Shown piece after piece: positions 24,401 through 35,645 of a stretch of DNA of 64,000 nucleotides. Position 1 is the stretch's first letter. Each line of letters begins with the position of its first letter. Made by a program: the position numbers and the translations under genes. The notes beneath the pieces are model-generated. The model saw only the letters and a list, made by a program, of their open reading frames with translations. It ran no database searches and was not told where the DNA came from. This DNA is from Camellia lanceoleosa (taxonomy: Eukaryota; Streptophyta; Magnoliopsida; Ericales; Theaceae), in NCBI GenBank assembly GCA_025200525.1, contig CM045761.1:78521551-78585550 (forward strand). The letters run 5' to 3'.

Positions 24401-25652
24401 TCAGTGTGTGTTGCGTGTTCACTTCAACAATGGGCTGTGTGTTCAGAAAATTAGAGTTTGGGCTGCGTGTTCTACTCTCAATCAATGTGTGCTGCGTGTT
24501 CACCTCAACAATGGGATGTGTGTTCAGGAAGATCAGAGTTTGAGTTGCGTGTTCTACTCTCAATCAGTGTGTGCTGCGTGTTCACCTCAACAATGGGCTT
24601 TGTGTTTAGAAAATTAGAGTTTGGGCTGCGTGTTCTACTCTCAATCAGTGTGTGCTGCGTGTTCAAGTTAACAATGGGTTGTGTGTTCAAAAAATTAGAG
24701 TTTGGGCTGCGTGTTCTACTTTCAATCAGTGTGTGCTGCGTGTTCACTTCAACAATGGGCTGTGTGTTCAGAAAATTAGAGTTTGGGCTGCGTGTTCTAC
24801 TCTCAATCAATGTGTGCTGCGTGTTCACCTCAACAATGGGCTGTGTGTTCAGGAAGATCAGAGTTTGAGCTACGTGTTCTACTCTCAATCAGTGTGTGCT
24901 GCGTGTTCACCTCAACAATGGGCTGTGTGTTCAGGAAGATCAGAGTTTGAGCTGCGTGTTCTACTCTCAATCAGTGTGTGCTGCGTGTTCACCTCAACAA
25001 TGGGCTGTGTGTTCAGAAGATGAAAGTTTGAGCTGCGTGTTCTACTCTCAATCTGTGTGTGCTACGTGTTCACCTCAACATTGGGCTGTGTGTTCAAAAA
25101 ATCAAAGTTTGGGTTGCGCGTTCTACTCTCAATCAGTGTGTGCTGCGTGTTCACCTCAACAATGGGCTGTGTGTTCAGAAAATCAAAGTTTAGGCTGCGT
25201 GTTCTACTCTCGATCAGTGTGTGCCGTGTGCTCACAATTAATTTATGGGGTGCGTGTTCATAAATTCAGAGTGATGTGTACAAGATGCAAATAGAATATG
25301 GTGTCATAGACTAAGCATTCTAAACAAGCTGTGTACTCGAATGAGCCGATAAACATAGCGAAAGCGCGAAATGCACTGAAAATGCAGAATGCATTGCAGA
25401 AGGTGTAAAGGCGAAGCAAAATACCTCTCGTGCCTGATAGGAGAGGTGAGACTCCGGCTCTCGTAGAAGTAGATCCTCGGGCGCCCAATCATCAAAATCA
25501 GTAAAATGGTAGAAAATAGCCCACGGAAGGACATGTACCTGAGGGGCGTACCTCTTCGGAATGAACGGTCGAACCCTTGGGGGCAAGGCCATAATATCAG
25601 GATCACCCCCGGCACCTGGAGGACCTCCACCGTGAGGAAGATGACCGGCCAT
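21407..25652 (-). pseudogene. Antisense plant-mobile-domain (PMD) gene of element A, six exons, lightly damaged
   Basis: This is a PMD (aminotransferase-like plant mobile domain) protein. The family includes the host silencing factors MAIN and MAIL1 and many transposon-borne copies. Exons on minus: 25652-25425 (LLREPESHLS), about 23830-23149 (LVERWWDTTNSFHF, RYDWGGASLATLY, YWRAWE), 22990-22829 (LWVYAYFP), 22745-22161 (ITWQPWAP, ILLEGPVGRAW), 22079-21981 and 21766-21407. Most borders are GT-AG, and exons 1, 3 and 5 are 228, 162 and 99 bp, the same as in C. The C-terminus has Gly/Arg/Pro repeats, an acidic Ser/Asp/Glu tract and a basic KRMKR end. Breaks: frameshift near 23650 in exon 2, stops at 23305 and 22530. 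The exon 2 acceptor is unclear. Confidence 0.82.
23950..25260. repeat. 81-bp tandem array in intron 1 of the PMD gene of A
   Basis: About 16 head-to-tail units run across this stretch. Starts of CTGCGTGTTC at 24301, 24382 and 24463 give an exact 81-bp period. Units at the left edge are more diverged and shorter. Each contains TCTACTCTCAATCAGTGTG and CACCTCAACAATGGGC. Because 81 is a multiple of three, long ORFs stay open on both strands; these are repeat artefacts. The array sits wholly in the first intron of the PMD gene. Confidence 0.93.
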
Positions 25653-25984
25653 TTCAAGAAATCTACAAAAACGAGCAAAATGAGCCAAAATTGGAAAAAG
25701 TCAACAAAAGTCAACTCTCGGGAAATGAAAAAGTCAACAAAAGTCAACTCCCGTGAAAATCTTCCAAATGTTGAGACAAACTTACCTCAAGTGGTGAAAA
25801 TGAGAAAAGAAGCTTCGAAATCAAAATTTAATCGGTCCACAGTGATGAAAACTGAAAGATTTCGTGAAAACAACATGCGTGGGGCGTTGGAAAACACGTA
25901 TAGAGCACAGATCTGAGAGAGAAAATGGTTTGGGAGGGTAGAGGAGATGTTTTCGGAGCTGCATTTGTGAGCACAAAGTGTTTG

Positions 25985-26110
25985 GATGAGTATATTTAAA
26001 GGAAAGAGGGTGAAAAGACAAAACTGCCCCGAATCTGGGCTAGGTGGCCGGCCAGCCACCTTTTCTGGCAGGCCGGCCACCCCTCTCCCTCAAAACTGGC
26101 CGGTGGCCTC
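25985..26110 (-). promoter_or_regulatory. Predicted promoter of the antisense PMD gene of A
   Basis: On the minus strand a GGCCGGCC/GGCTGGCCGG block (26110-26041) precedes a TTTAAATATA box (26000-25991), about 340 bp ahead of the ATG at 25652. The block shares CACCTTTTCTGGCAGGCCGG with the one ahead of the DUF7745 gene at 20660-20690. Confidence 0.55.
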
Positions 26111-26959
26111 CCCCTGGGAAGAAAACTATCCGGTGGTGTCCCCCATGTGGCCTCCAAGCTCTCTAAAAATTTTGGTGATGATTAGAGTCCCCGGGACCTG
26201 AAAAAGTACAAGAGAAGTGCACTTTCTGTCGTGAAATCGCTTCGCTGGAACTTCAACTTCAGCTTTCAATGCATGTCTCATCATTTCTCATCAAAATCAA
26301 GGTGTATCCTTTTTGAATATGTTGTGACCCTTCTGAGGGGTGAATCGGAGGTCGCGATGGAGTCGCCCTCGCCGAAACGCGCATTTCTTCGCTCGTTGAT
26401 TCGTGACAAACGTGCATCCTGGTTTACACTTGTTCTGCATTGTTATGCACATCACTCGCATTCTCATGCATATACTTGCATTGTTATGCACGTTTCCTTG
26501 GTATTACCATGCTTCTGTGCTCAACTCACGTTATCACGCGCGTTTCTTCTCGCGTTGTGATGCACTCACCCATCGACACCACGTGTGTCGGCATTTCGAT
26601 ATCACATTGAACATATGTTGCTATAAATGTTGTGCTCGTTGAGTTTCCTTCTTTTACAGGCACGATACTGTATGTACGGTTCATTTGAGGCTGGTGCGGC
26701 CAGATGAATTGCGCAGGTGTTGTGTCTTCTCCGTGTGAGACGTGGCGAGAATTAAATAATTCTCCGCATTCTTAACTACATGAAATGTAGTTATTGATTT
26801 GCATTCTTGCTTAAAACTGTTGTATATATTTGCAAATATTTGCTTCATTATAGCTTGCTGCATTTGCATGATCATTGAGTTACATCCGGCTTTGTGCATA
26901 TCGCTTTGCATTTGCCCCACTCTTGGCATGCTATGAACACGTTTCTTGGTTTATCTTGT
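26111..26959. other. 3' non-coding region of element A up to the B insertion
   Basis: This is non-coding. It has scattered GCATTGTTATGCA-like repeats at 26440-26500. A conserved stretch at 26655-26790 (GGCACGATACTGTATGTACGG, then GTGTGAGACGT) is matched in C at 44742-44860. The end CTTGT (26955-26959) is the left TSD copy of element B. The missing PPT side of A reappears at 63879. Confidence 0.8.
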
Positions 26960-27480
26960 TGTAGACACCCCATTTTTGACCAACCTTAAGACTAAGACGT
27001 CACCGATTGAGCGCTTGGTGATGTTGCATATCGTGCTCATCCAGAGGTTTCAGAGTCTCGGCCGTGAGCCTTGCCTCCTAACTTCTGGGCTTTTCTGTGC
27101 TTTGCCTCGGTTTGCGAACCAGGCTCGGTTTTCTCTGTTTCTCTTTCCAAAGGGAGGGAGAGGTCTCGTAGATCATCTCTCAGTGGTTGTGGGCTACATT
27201 TCGTGGTCGTAGGCCATTTTGCCCATTTCGGAGCCCAGTTCCCGGTTTTCGGAGCAGTCAGGCCGAGTGCCTTTGTTCGGGACCGCCTAACCACCTCCGT
27301 TTGCTTCGGTTTTTGGCATGCATCTTATTCCCTCCCTTTTGAGGGACACTGTGGTCCGAGAGACCAACTTCGTGGTCGAACACCACTCCCGGTGCCTAAC
27401 ACTCAGTTTTCAGGGCCTCGGACTGCGCGTTTCGGCCCCCGAACCTTCATTTTGCATCAGTTTGCATTCATTTTTGGCAG
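26960..27480 (+). mobile_element. Element B 5' LTR, first segment
   Basis: The LTR starts TGTAGACACC at 26960 and matches the B 3' LTR from 59577. It breaks at 27480 after CATTTTTGGCAG, where element C is inserted. It resumes after C with GGACCTCTG at 49031. Confidence 0.95.
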
Positions 27481-30400
27481 TGTAGACACCCCATTTTTGA
27501 CCATCCTCAAGAATGGGATGTCACCGTTTGAACACCCGGTGATCATCCATGTTTGTGTTCGTTTGGAGTTCTCGGAGGTCTCGGCTACGCGCCTTGCCTC
27601 AGGATCTCCGAACTTGACTGTTTAGTGTCTGGTTTTGCACCAAACACTTGTGTTTTGCCTTGGAGGGCAGGGAATGTCTTGTGAGGCATCTCCACACATC
27701 ACCGGCCATGGCTAGAGGCCACCGGCTGGTATTTTGTTGCCATCGGCAATGTATATTGCCGGTCGGCATCCTTTGTTGCCGGTCGGCAGTCCATTTTGTC
27801 AAAATGGCAATTTTGAGCAGCCGATTACTGTTCATCTGCTTTTGCAAATATTTTAAAGCAGCTGGCTTGCATTTTGTTCCCCTCCATACACGTGTATGGA
27901 GGGATAGCCTCCTTGTTAGCTTCCTTGGTAAGCTTTACAAGATTGGCTCCTCTATAAGAGGAGCCCTTCCCTCTTGGCTTTAGGGTTAGAAAATTTTGGT
28001 GAGAGAAGTTGTGAGAGAAGCTCTGGATTAGGTTTAGGGTTTTATATCTATCCTATATCTATATCTCTCATTTTCTTGTGTTTGTGTGTGTTTAGGCTTA
28101 CTATTGCACACAAACACATAGTGTTACACCTTCTCTTAGTTTGTGAAGGGCCAGAGGTTTGTTCTTGAAGCTTTGGAGCTGTTTTGAGCTAAAAGAAGGG
28201 GCTGGTCCACCATTTGTGAAGAGGTTCTTCAAGGGTAACAATCTTACCCCTTTTTACCCCATTCTTGCATTCTATTTTTGCCTATCTTAGAACTGTTTTT
28301 GTGCTTGGTGTATAACATAAAAAAGTTCTATTTTTGGGCCCTCTAAATAGTTTGTTTAGAGTGTTTTGTGGTTTGGAGGTGTTTGACCCCTCTTAAGCCT
28401 TGAGGGGCCTCCATTTTGTGCTATTTTGAGTGAGCTTCGGGACTTTGGTGTTTTGGCCTCCTCGCCACTGAAATCTTGAGGGATTTTAGTGGTAAGGATG
28501 GTGCCTTGAAGTCCCAAGAAGGAGAGGGCCACCCCCTCTCCTTATTGTCCTTGAAAAGGACCATTTTTGGCCTCTTGAGGGAGCACCATGTTTGAGGGTT
28601 TGTTGATCATACCTTGGCTGTTTTTCACGCTTATATTGTCATAATATAACATGGTTTTAAATTGGTTTTGGTACACCATGCATGCTTAGCATACCTACCT
28701 TGTAATGCCATGTTTAGGCCTTAACATGCCTTAGGTTGTAAACTATTGTTCTAGCATGTTTTAGGCCTAGCTTTGTGAAGATTTTGTGCTTATTTTGCCA
28801 TGTTTGAGGCCTTTCCTTAGTCATTTTGGTCGGCCATGACATGCATTATATACCCCCTTTGCATTTTTAGTTTGTCGGCCTTAAGTGTAAGAGTGTATAG
28901 CATGCATTACTTGCTTTATTTTAATGGTTTGGCACCATCTATAGCATCATTTCAGTCCCCTTAGCATGCTTGTATGCTTGCCTTGGATGCCTCTTTAATG
29001 CCTTATGAGCTTGTGTGGTATGCTCCTTGAAAGTGCATTTGTGCATGCTTTTGAATTCAAGCCATTTAGATGCCATCTAGGTGGTCTTTTGGGCTTTGTT
29101 TTATGTGCCAAAACTCTGCTTTTGGTCATGTAAGTCTTGCCATGTGTGGTCATGTCAAGTGTAGTTCAATACTTCATTGGCTTGCCTTGAATCTTGGACC
29201 ATTGTTACATGCTTAGCCTATCTTGTTTGCTTGGTTTGACACCATGTTCTTGCATGATTTTCATAGCTTAATGCATGCCATATGTCCATGATTGTTCCCT
29301 TTTAAGTGTGCTTAAAAGATGTCCTTTGATGCTTAAGTGTTTAGGCCTTGACATGTGCATGTGTGTATGTGTGTTTGGTCCCATCTTCTTAAGCTTTGGC
29401 CACTTGTTTTGGACCTAACTTAGAGCCGTCCAATTAGCGTAAGTCCATCCCTTGTATGCCATTCAAGTGCTATTACATTATCTCATGTTTGCATGCTTTG
29501 GTTGCATGTGTTGCATGCTTGAAATCATTTGCATTTGGCATGCATTCCCTTGGTCAAATTACTAGCATGTTGCATGATTAGATTACATCTTGCATGCTCT
29601 AAGTAGTTTGCATAATTGTGGCATGCTTGTTTGCCTTGTTGCTTAGGTTATGTACCTAATGTGCATTGCATGTTTGCATGCTCCCTTTTATACCATGTTG
29701 CATGTTAGTTAACATGTTTAGGTTGCATTGAACATGCATGCCTTGTCCCTTGATTTAGTGATAGGGATTGGGCCCTTATGTGCGTGCGTGCATTACATTT
29801 GAAATCAAAATGCACGACTTGGCTTCTTGGGCCATCACGCATTAAAATGCGCGATTGATGGTCCGAGAACCAAGGTGCATGTCCCCTTGAGTCACTAACA
29901 TGATAAGGGACATGGTTGGTGCATACATGGCTTGAATCGCATTGCCATGCAAGGCTCTGTCCTCTGCTGCTGTCAAACAGGTTCTGCAGGAACTTCTTGC
30001 CGATCGACTGCACAGAGTGCCGACTGGCAATCAATTGGTAGCCGATGGATTCATCAACAGCCGATGACCACATCCCACTACCGGTGGCAATTCTACTCAG
30101 CTGGTGGTGTCCCCCAATGTCCAGGGAAGCAATTCAGAGACTTTGGCAGTCTTCAGAGGGGCAGAGCAGGGAAAACAGAGGCAGTCTATGCGTGGCAGTG
30201 CGCTTCCGAGCAGGACCCGAGCATGCATTGCATTGGGCTCTCTTCCTGAGGCGGTTTACTGTTTTCCTAGCTTAGTTAGTTTGTTAACTAATTAGGTAAT
30301 TTGTAATAATTAACTAGCCCGTAGTTAGTTAATTTGTATTATTTTTTTGGTCCCCCCCTCCCCGAGTGAGGGCAAATCTGTAATAAGTGTGGGTGCGTGT

Positions 30401-31403
30401 GTGTGCATGTCTTCCAACCCCCACTTCTTTTTTTCCTTTTATTTACCCACTTATGATGGTAGATTAGGGCATGTTTAAATTAGCATACCTTATGCTATGC
30501 ATGCATGCATCCATCCATACATTTGTCTTGCATGCACCGGGCTCGGTACATCATGCTAACTGCACTTGTACTTCAATTCCAAATTGAATACGTGCATCAA
30601 TTGATCGCATTTCACATGCCATGTTTAGGTTAGCCGAGCCTACCCTAATTGCATCCTGTATGTGTTGCATTAGTCAATTTGAAATGAACTAGGACCATGC
30701 ATGTTTGCTAACTAGTTTATTGTTTTGGCACAGAGTACGATGTAAGTATTTTCATGCTTCAACATATCGCATGTGTGTGAATGCTATCATGACAGCATGC
30801 TTACCATGTGGCTAGATGCTTATGTGATAAACTGTTTGATTGCCTGTGGGTGAAGGTTGGATTGTCTGAGTTGGAAAAACTCGTTGAAATCCGTATTTTC
30901 AGCCTACTTGCGAGTAGCAAATTCCAAAGTGTTTTTCATGACAAACGGATATGCAATGTTTATTTCCAAATTAGGCAACCTAGTCTATACTTGTTTGTTG
31001 TGCGCATAACGTAGTAATTCTAGGCTAATAACTAGAATAAGAACACATAATGTTTTCAAAATCGGATATCACGGTTAGTAGAGGCCGGTCTTTGCACCGG
31101 GCGAGAGGGGGTGCTCATAGCTGACCTTCCCCAATCGTACCCAAGCTCCCGAGCCGAGGCAACTTTGGTGATGACGGACACGTGGCCTTTGGCACCGAGT
31201 CAGGGTTTCCTAAATTTCCCCATTTAAAAAATATTTAGGTGGCGACTCTATATTTGGCAAAGCAGTCCATGTTTGGCACTTCTTTCAAAAATCTATTTTC
31301 TCAAAACGATTTGCCGGATTTGGACTCTTTGGTTCAGATTTAGAACCGCAAACAAAATTGAGTCTGAACTACAACCCGTGAGTTCCCTCGCGGGCCTGTT
31401 ACA
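27481..31403 (+). mobile_element. Element C 5' LTR
   Basis: It begins TGTAGACACC and ends GCCTGTTACA. The U3-like part holds a GCCGGTCGGCA block (27719-27815), a CACGTG palindrome (27880-27903) and a TATA box (27953). Donor-like CTTCAAGG/GTAACA occurs at 28235. A 350-bp tail (31060-31370) is shared with every other LTR here. Short ORFs are not conserved in S1 or S2. Confidence 0.95.
27880..27965 (+). promoter_or_regulatory. LTR promoter of C: CACGTG palindrome and TATA in an inverted repeat
   Basis: A perfect 24-bp palindrome centred on CACGTG (27880-27903) is followed by a TATA box whose core lies in the 3-base loop of a perfect inverted repeat, arms GGCTCCTCT and AGAGGAGCC around ATA (27945-27965). 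The 3' LTR has the same arrangement at 45516-45539 and 45581-45601. Confidence 0.7.
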
Positions 31404-31408
31404 GTTTC

Positions 31409-31426
31409 TGGCGACTCCACTGGGGA
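31409..31426 (+). other. Primer-binding site of element C (tRNA-Arg)
   Basis: TGGCGACTCCACTGGGGA lies 5 bases after the LTR end, with one mismatch to the tRNA-Arg(ACG) complement that B carries exactly. Confidence 0.9.
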
Positions 31427-32102
31427 TTTTAGAGAGTTTGACTCGAACTCGTGATATCCTGTTTTGACTACATTTATGTGTTTCTGTGCATTGGTGCGCC
31501 TAGGACACCGTGTTGGCCATCTGCTATTCCTGAGCGGTTTGCCGGAGGCTTGACTTTGTCAAAGCATGCCATAAGGCTGACCGGTTGCGGGCTCTGCCAG
31601 TATGGGAACACAAACCCCGGTCTTACCGGGGCACCCTTTTCGACCATTCGACCTAGTGCATATTCGGAACCCATAGTGACCATTCCAAACTAGGACAGGT
31701 TGCTTACCCGATGTTAGGTTGTTTGAAACCGCTGCGTGCATAGTGAAACCCTAGCTCCTGACAAAATAGGACAGGGAAACCCTACCCCAACATAGGGGTG
31801 TATTGGCTCTCATTTATTTGCTATGTGCTTTTAGAGTGTATCTCTATAGGAACGCACACATCAGTTTGCGAGATTGAATGTCAAGCCTGAGGGCATCAGT
31901 ATTAGTTTGCGAGAATCAGTTGTGTCTGTGGATATCCGATTCAGTGTTTTGTGGGACAGTGATTTCGGGAACGATGATCGAGTAGAGTACGTTGTTCTAC
32001 CGCACTGTGTTTGATCCGTTTAGGCTGAAATGCTGTTTGTTCTTCCTTTCAGTTCAGAGAGTTCCAGAATAGTCAGTATTCCCTCTTGCCGAGGCAAGGC
32101 CT
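31427..32102 (+). other. Untranslated leader of element C
   Basis: Collinear with the leaders of A and B. Hairpins are CCCCGGTCTTACCGGGG at 31615-31631 and ACCCCAACATAGGGGT at 31784-31799. No coding signal was seen. Confidence 0.7.
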
Positions 32103-33110
32103 ATGATGATGCAGAATTCAGAAGAGATCGTGGTTATGACAGCCGCGTTGGGTCAAGGAATCACTCCACAAAGTGAGACCAATATTGATATGCCGTATCC
32201 ACCTAGGTCGCCTGCTGCACACCCGGTTTGGACCCCTCAGCTATATCAGGCTCGCGAGCCTACTACATTTGAACTAATGGAGATGATAGGTGATCTCCAG
32301 AGGTCCGTGGCAGATCTCGCCTATGGAATGTCTGCTTCGCCACCAGCCGCACCATATGCCGGAGGCTTTGTACCCCAGGAGCCCCCGCTGTTGGGACGGA
32401 TCGTGATTGAACTTAGCCAACCGGAGATGGCCTCCAACTATAACAATGACATGTCAACGTCGACCCAAACCCTTGATCAGGCCGAGGCCAGAGGTAAAGA
32501 TAAAATGAAGGCAGATGCCGATCCTATCGAACAACTGCTGTGGGCAGTTGAGGCTTTGAAAGCCGGGAGGATGAACATGCAACAGATATCTGCAGTTGCG
32601 ACAAAAACAGTGGAGGATGCTTTCCCCACTCCACCTGAGAGTAGTTCAAGTCAGTCAGAGAACTGGGACAGGCCCCGTCATGCCAGAACAGTTCCTCCTA
32701 CTCCCAACCCTCCACCTAGGAAGGATAAAAAATCCAAGGCCGCGCCGGCCAACCCATTTGCTAGTGCGTCTAGCAAAAATACTTAGACTTCAAAGTACCT
32801 GCTCCGAGGGTGCAGGGTCTTCCATGCTCTCTACATGCCATTGTCCAAGGCACTTCAGATCCTTGCCGAGAGGGGACACCTTAAACCCTTGGAGCCTCGG
32901 CCCCTCCTGAAGAATCTCCCTGCTACACATGATGCTGCTTTGTACTACGCGTACCACCAAAAAACTGGTCACGCTACCGATAATTGCTTCCGTCTCCGTC
33001 ACGAGGTGCAGGATTTGATTGATAACGAGGTTATCCTCCCGCCCACTTCAGCCAAGTCCGTTACCACCCGGTTATTGGATTTTGAGGACACAGATACTGC
33101 GAGTATGTAA
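32103..33110 (+). pseudogene. gag: Element C gag relic lacking the core domain
   Basis: An open frame (32103-32786, ATG start) has TTFELMEMIGDLQRSVADL, a proline-rich part and PIEQLLWAVEALKAG. After one TAG (32784) the same frame continues into LYMPLSKALQ, GHLKPLEPRPLL and the knuckle region GHATDNC, ending at 33110. Compared with B, the central core (DRFDGSEDP to LPFPTF) is absent. The first Cys of the zinc knuckle is replaced by Tyr (LYYAYH against KYCVFH), so RNA binding by the knuckle is doubtful. The N-terminal part is unlike that of A and B. It looks like a shortened or chimeric Gag. Confidence 0.75.
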
Positions 33111-34145
33111 TTAGAAAGTGAACCGCCTGTGGGCAGTGCCTGGTGCATTATGGATGTGGCGTCTGGCACGCATTTTTAAGCATCTACAAATACTAATTTT
33201 GTAAATTCTGGCTTGGGTGTTGAGTCAGTCTTTTGCTTCATTTTGAGTCTGTCTCATTGTCTTGAGTCAGTCATTTTTCTTACGGGTCTGTCTTGTTGTA
33301 GCGAGTCACCCCCCTTTTTTTTGTATAGAATGTCAGGTGATTCTGGGGTTGTTGCCTCGAACACCGTTTTGTCTTGTAATTACCCGTTTTGGTTTTTGAG
33401 CATGTCTCTGCCGAGGGGCTAGTTATACCAACAAATCTGAATGAAACAGCTGTGGTTATCTCATTTTCATGCTTGCTTTCAGTATGAGTTAGTTGTGCCA
33501 GAGGAGGCGAATGGAACGGCAGTACATTCTACCTACTCTCTTGTGCCTTGAACATCATTGTAATGACCTAAGTTTTTTCAAAACCCCCTTTTTGAGCACT
33601 GCGGTGATAAAAATGAAGAGGAAGGAATTCCTCGGGTTTTGTAAATTTTGATCATTTTGAGAGAAGGAGAGGCATGCTAAGCCTTTTTATGAATGAAATC
33701 ATGCTTGTCAGTATGAGTACTGAGAAGGACCCTGGCTTGATCCAGATTAGTTTCACACTATCTTCAGCACGAGCGATTTGTCGCTTTCTTAAAAACTTTC
33801 AAAAATAAAATGTTTTGCGCGGTCCTGTGAAGACTTGTGTGGAATTGCTCTTGAGATTATGCAGCCTAGGATCGCTCTCAACCTCGAGATTCAACCTATC
33901 TGTTTCGAACCTGGAATCCATTCAAAACATTCAACAATTAATCGCCATGAAAGGCCTGTGCGACCCGATTTGAAGCAACCCTCGAGCAAGAGATACCAAA
34001 TTCAAATCAAGAAGATTAGATCTCACCGACAGAGGCTAGTGAAGCGACCGTGATGGATCCTTCCGCGAATCAGTACGACAGCCATTCTCCTGGACTCAGA
34101 TAACTTCAGGATCTCAAAACCATTTGGCATGGACTATGCTACACT
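33111..34145 (+). pseudogene. pol: Relic of the RT lead-in of element C
   Basis: Mostly non-coding. T-rich GAGTCAGTCTTG-type repeats lie at 33215-33310. From about 33595 to 33860 the DNA aligns with 15213-15480 of A (GAAGAGGAAGGAATTCCTC, then GACCCTGGCTTGATCCAGAT), the stretch that leads into RT. Stops and indels leave no frame. RT proper, RNase H and integrase are absent. The next block jumps to the sequence just after pol (GAGAGGCTCG). Element B has the same junction. Confidence 0.72.
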
Positions 34146-35225
34146 TTTACCCTTTGAGAGGCTCGTTGGGCTGAAAACCCGGAAGGGCGACCCAGGAAAA
34201 AGTTAGAGCAAGAAAAGAAAAGAAAAAAAAAAGAGATGTAAAAAAAAAATTTCAAAAAAAGAAAGAAAGATATATTAAAAAAAGAACAAAGCTCGCAAGG
34301 TCAAAAACCCATATCGGGCGCCTTGGCAAAAGTTAGAGCCTAAAAAAAAAGTGAAGGTTAAAATACCCAAGTGTACCTTAACCGTAACTACGTAAGGCTT
34401 GATTCCCATGTTTGGGATATGTAGGCAACTTCATCTTGAAGTCCAGCCCCCAACGCTTTCACAGCGCCCCAGTCCATGTAATGGTTTTGATCATCCTTGC
34501 TTCCTCTGCATCCGACAATTCGGTTGTAAACAATCGTGAACTACGTAGGCTTGATTCCCATGTTTGGGATACGTAGGCAACTTCACCCTGAAGTCCAGCC
34601 ACCATTGCTCTTACAGTGACTGTGTCCATATATTGGTTCAGACCATCGTCTTGAGTTCGCGTCATCGATAAAAAGCTTTAAAGATCTTTGCGGCACCATC
34701 CAGACAAGAGGCAACTTTCCGTTGCCGCAAGTTATCATCCAAACCAAGGGCAACTTTCCGTTGCCATGCACCCCCTTCAAGCAAGGGGCAATTTTCCATT
34801 GCCTCCGATCCGAGGTTGCGCATCTCGAGGGTAAGCTCCGTGCTCGTCGAGCATTAACTGTTTGCAAAAAATAGTTTTTGAAAATTTTTATTGAAGTTGA
34901 CTATTTTCTCAAAAACTATTTTGTTTTTCCAAAATCGGACCATCTTCTTGGACCCAAAAAAAGGAAAATTTTCATTGCTCACAGCCTGACTTGCATGATT
35001 TTTCAAATCAAAAATCGAACAAGTATGTTAATCCGACTCTCATTTTTGGTCAAAACTGTTTTAGGAAGAAAACAAAAAATGGTCAAAGTAACGAACTAGG
35101 GGCGCAATTGAGTCAGGTCTTCTGTCTTTTCCCCACCGTCAACATACTTGCCAGAAGGGAACTCTATCCACCAGAAGAGATAGCCGTGAGCTAACGGTGT
35201 TGGGCATGAACCCACAATCTCCTAT
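34146..35225. other. Post-pol spacer of C: purine tract, repeated TCCCA/TGGGA motif and three hairpins
   Basis: An almost pure A/G run lies at 34197-34292. The motif TTGATTCCCATGTTTGGGAT occurs twice (34398 and 34552). Three perfect hairpins follow: GGCAACTTTCCGTTGCC at 34710-34726 and 34749-34765, and GGCAATTTTCCATTGCC at 34787-34803. No coding region is seen. Confidence 0.75.
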
Positions 35226-35400
35226 TCATCCATCAATCACCCTGGGGAGGGATGAAAAATGAGAGAATAAAGAATAGAGAGGTGTAAGTGGAGAGAGAAG
35301 TGAGCAAGAGGGTTTTGAGAGAAAAACCGAGCCTGAGGGCCGAGCGATGTGAGAATCACAAATCAAAAAGGGTGGGAACAAAACCCGGGGAAACTGGCTC
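35226..35400 (-). pseudogene. DUF7745 intron relic in element C
   Basis: This 175-bp segment aligns with the intron and the intron-exon edge of the DUF7745 gene of A (about 19755-19912), including CCTGGGGAGGGATGAAAAATG and GAGCCTGAGGGCCGAG. Both exons are otherwise missing. Its antisense reading (RPSGSVFL) is intron translation, not protein. B has the same relic at 57435-57600. Confidence 0.75.
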
Positions 35401-35645
35401 CTCATGATCTGAGGTCTCTCATTCTTGTAAACGCGTCCGTGAGTCATGTCTTTTACTTTGTTTTGTCGCAATTCTTGTCTTGAGTCTTTTCCGAGCGTGT
35501 CTCGTTGTGTCCAGGTCGCGCACCTTCTGTTTGAGTCTTTTTCGCTGTGTTCAGTTGCAGGCTCGATACCCCGGTTGAAAACCCTTCTTTATTTCAAAGT
35601 TAAAATCATTTATGCTCAGAGTGCTGTGCCATTTTCTACATTTTA
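35401..35645. other. Spacer of C before solo LTR S3
   Basis: T-rich spacer with GAGTCTTTTCCGAG-type repeats. It matches B at 57605-57865. No gene is seen. The last five bases, TTTTA, are the left TSD copy of S3. Confidence 0.7.

Noticed and set aside
24117..25294. Overlapping ORFs of 70-166 codons on both strands with cysteine-rich repeats
   Set aside because: They are translations of the 81-bp tandem array; the period is a multiple of three, so any stop-free frame stays open. They lie in an intron of the antisense PMD gene.
27071..27625. 184-codon ORF crossing the B LTR / C LTR junction
   Set aside because: It spans an insertion boundary and the non-coding LTR. The similar ORF at 59680-60213 only reflects the shared LTR sequence.
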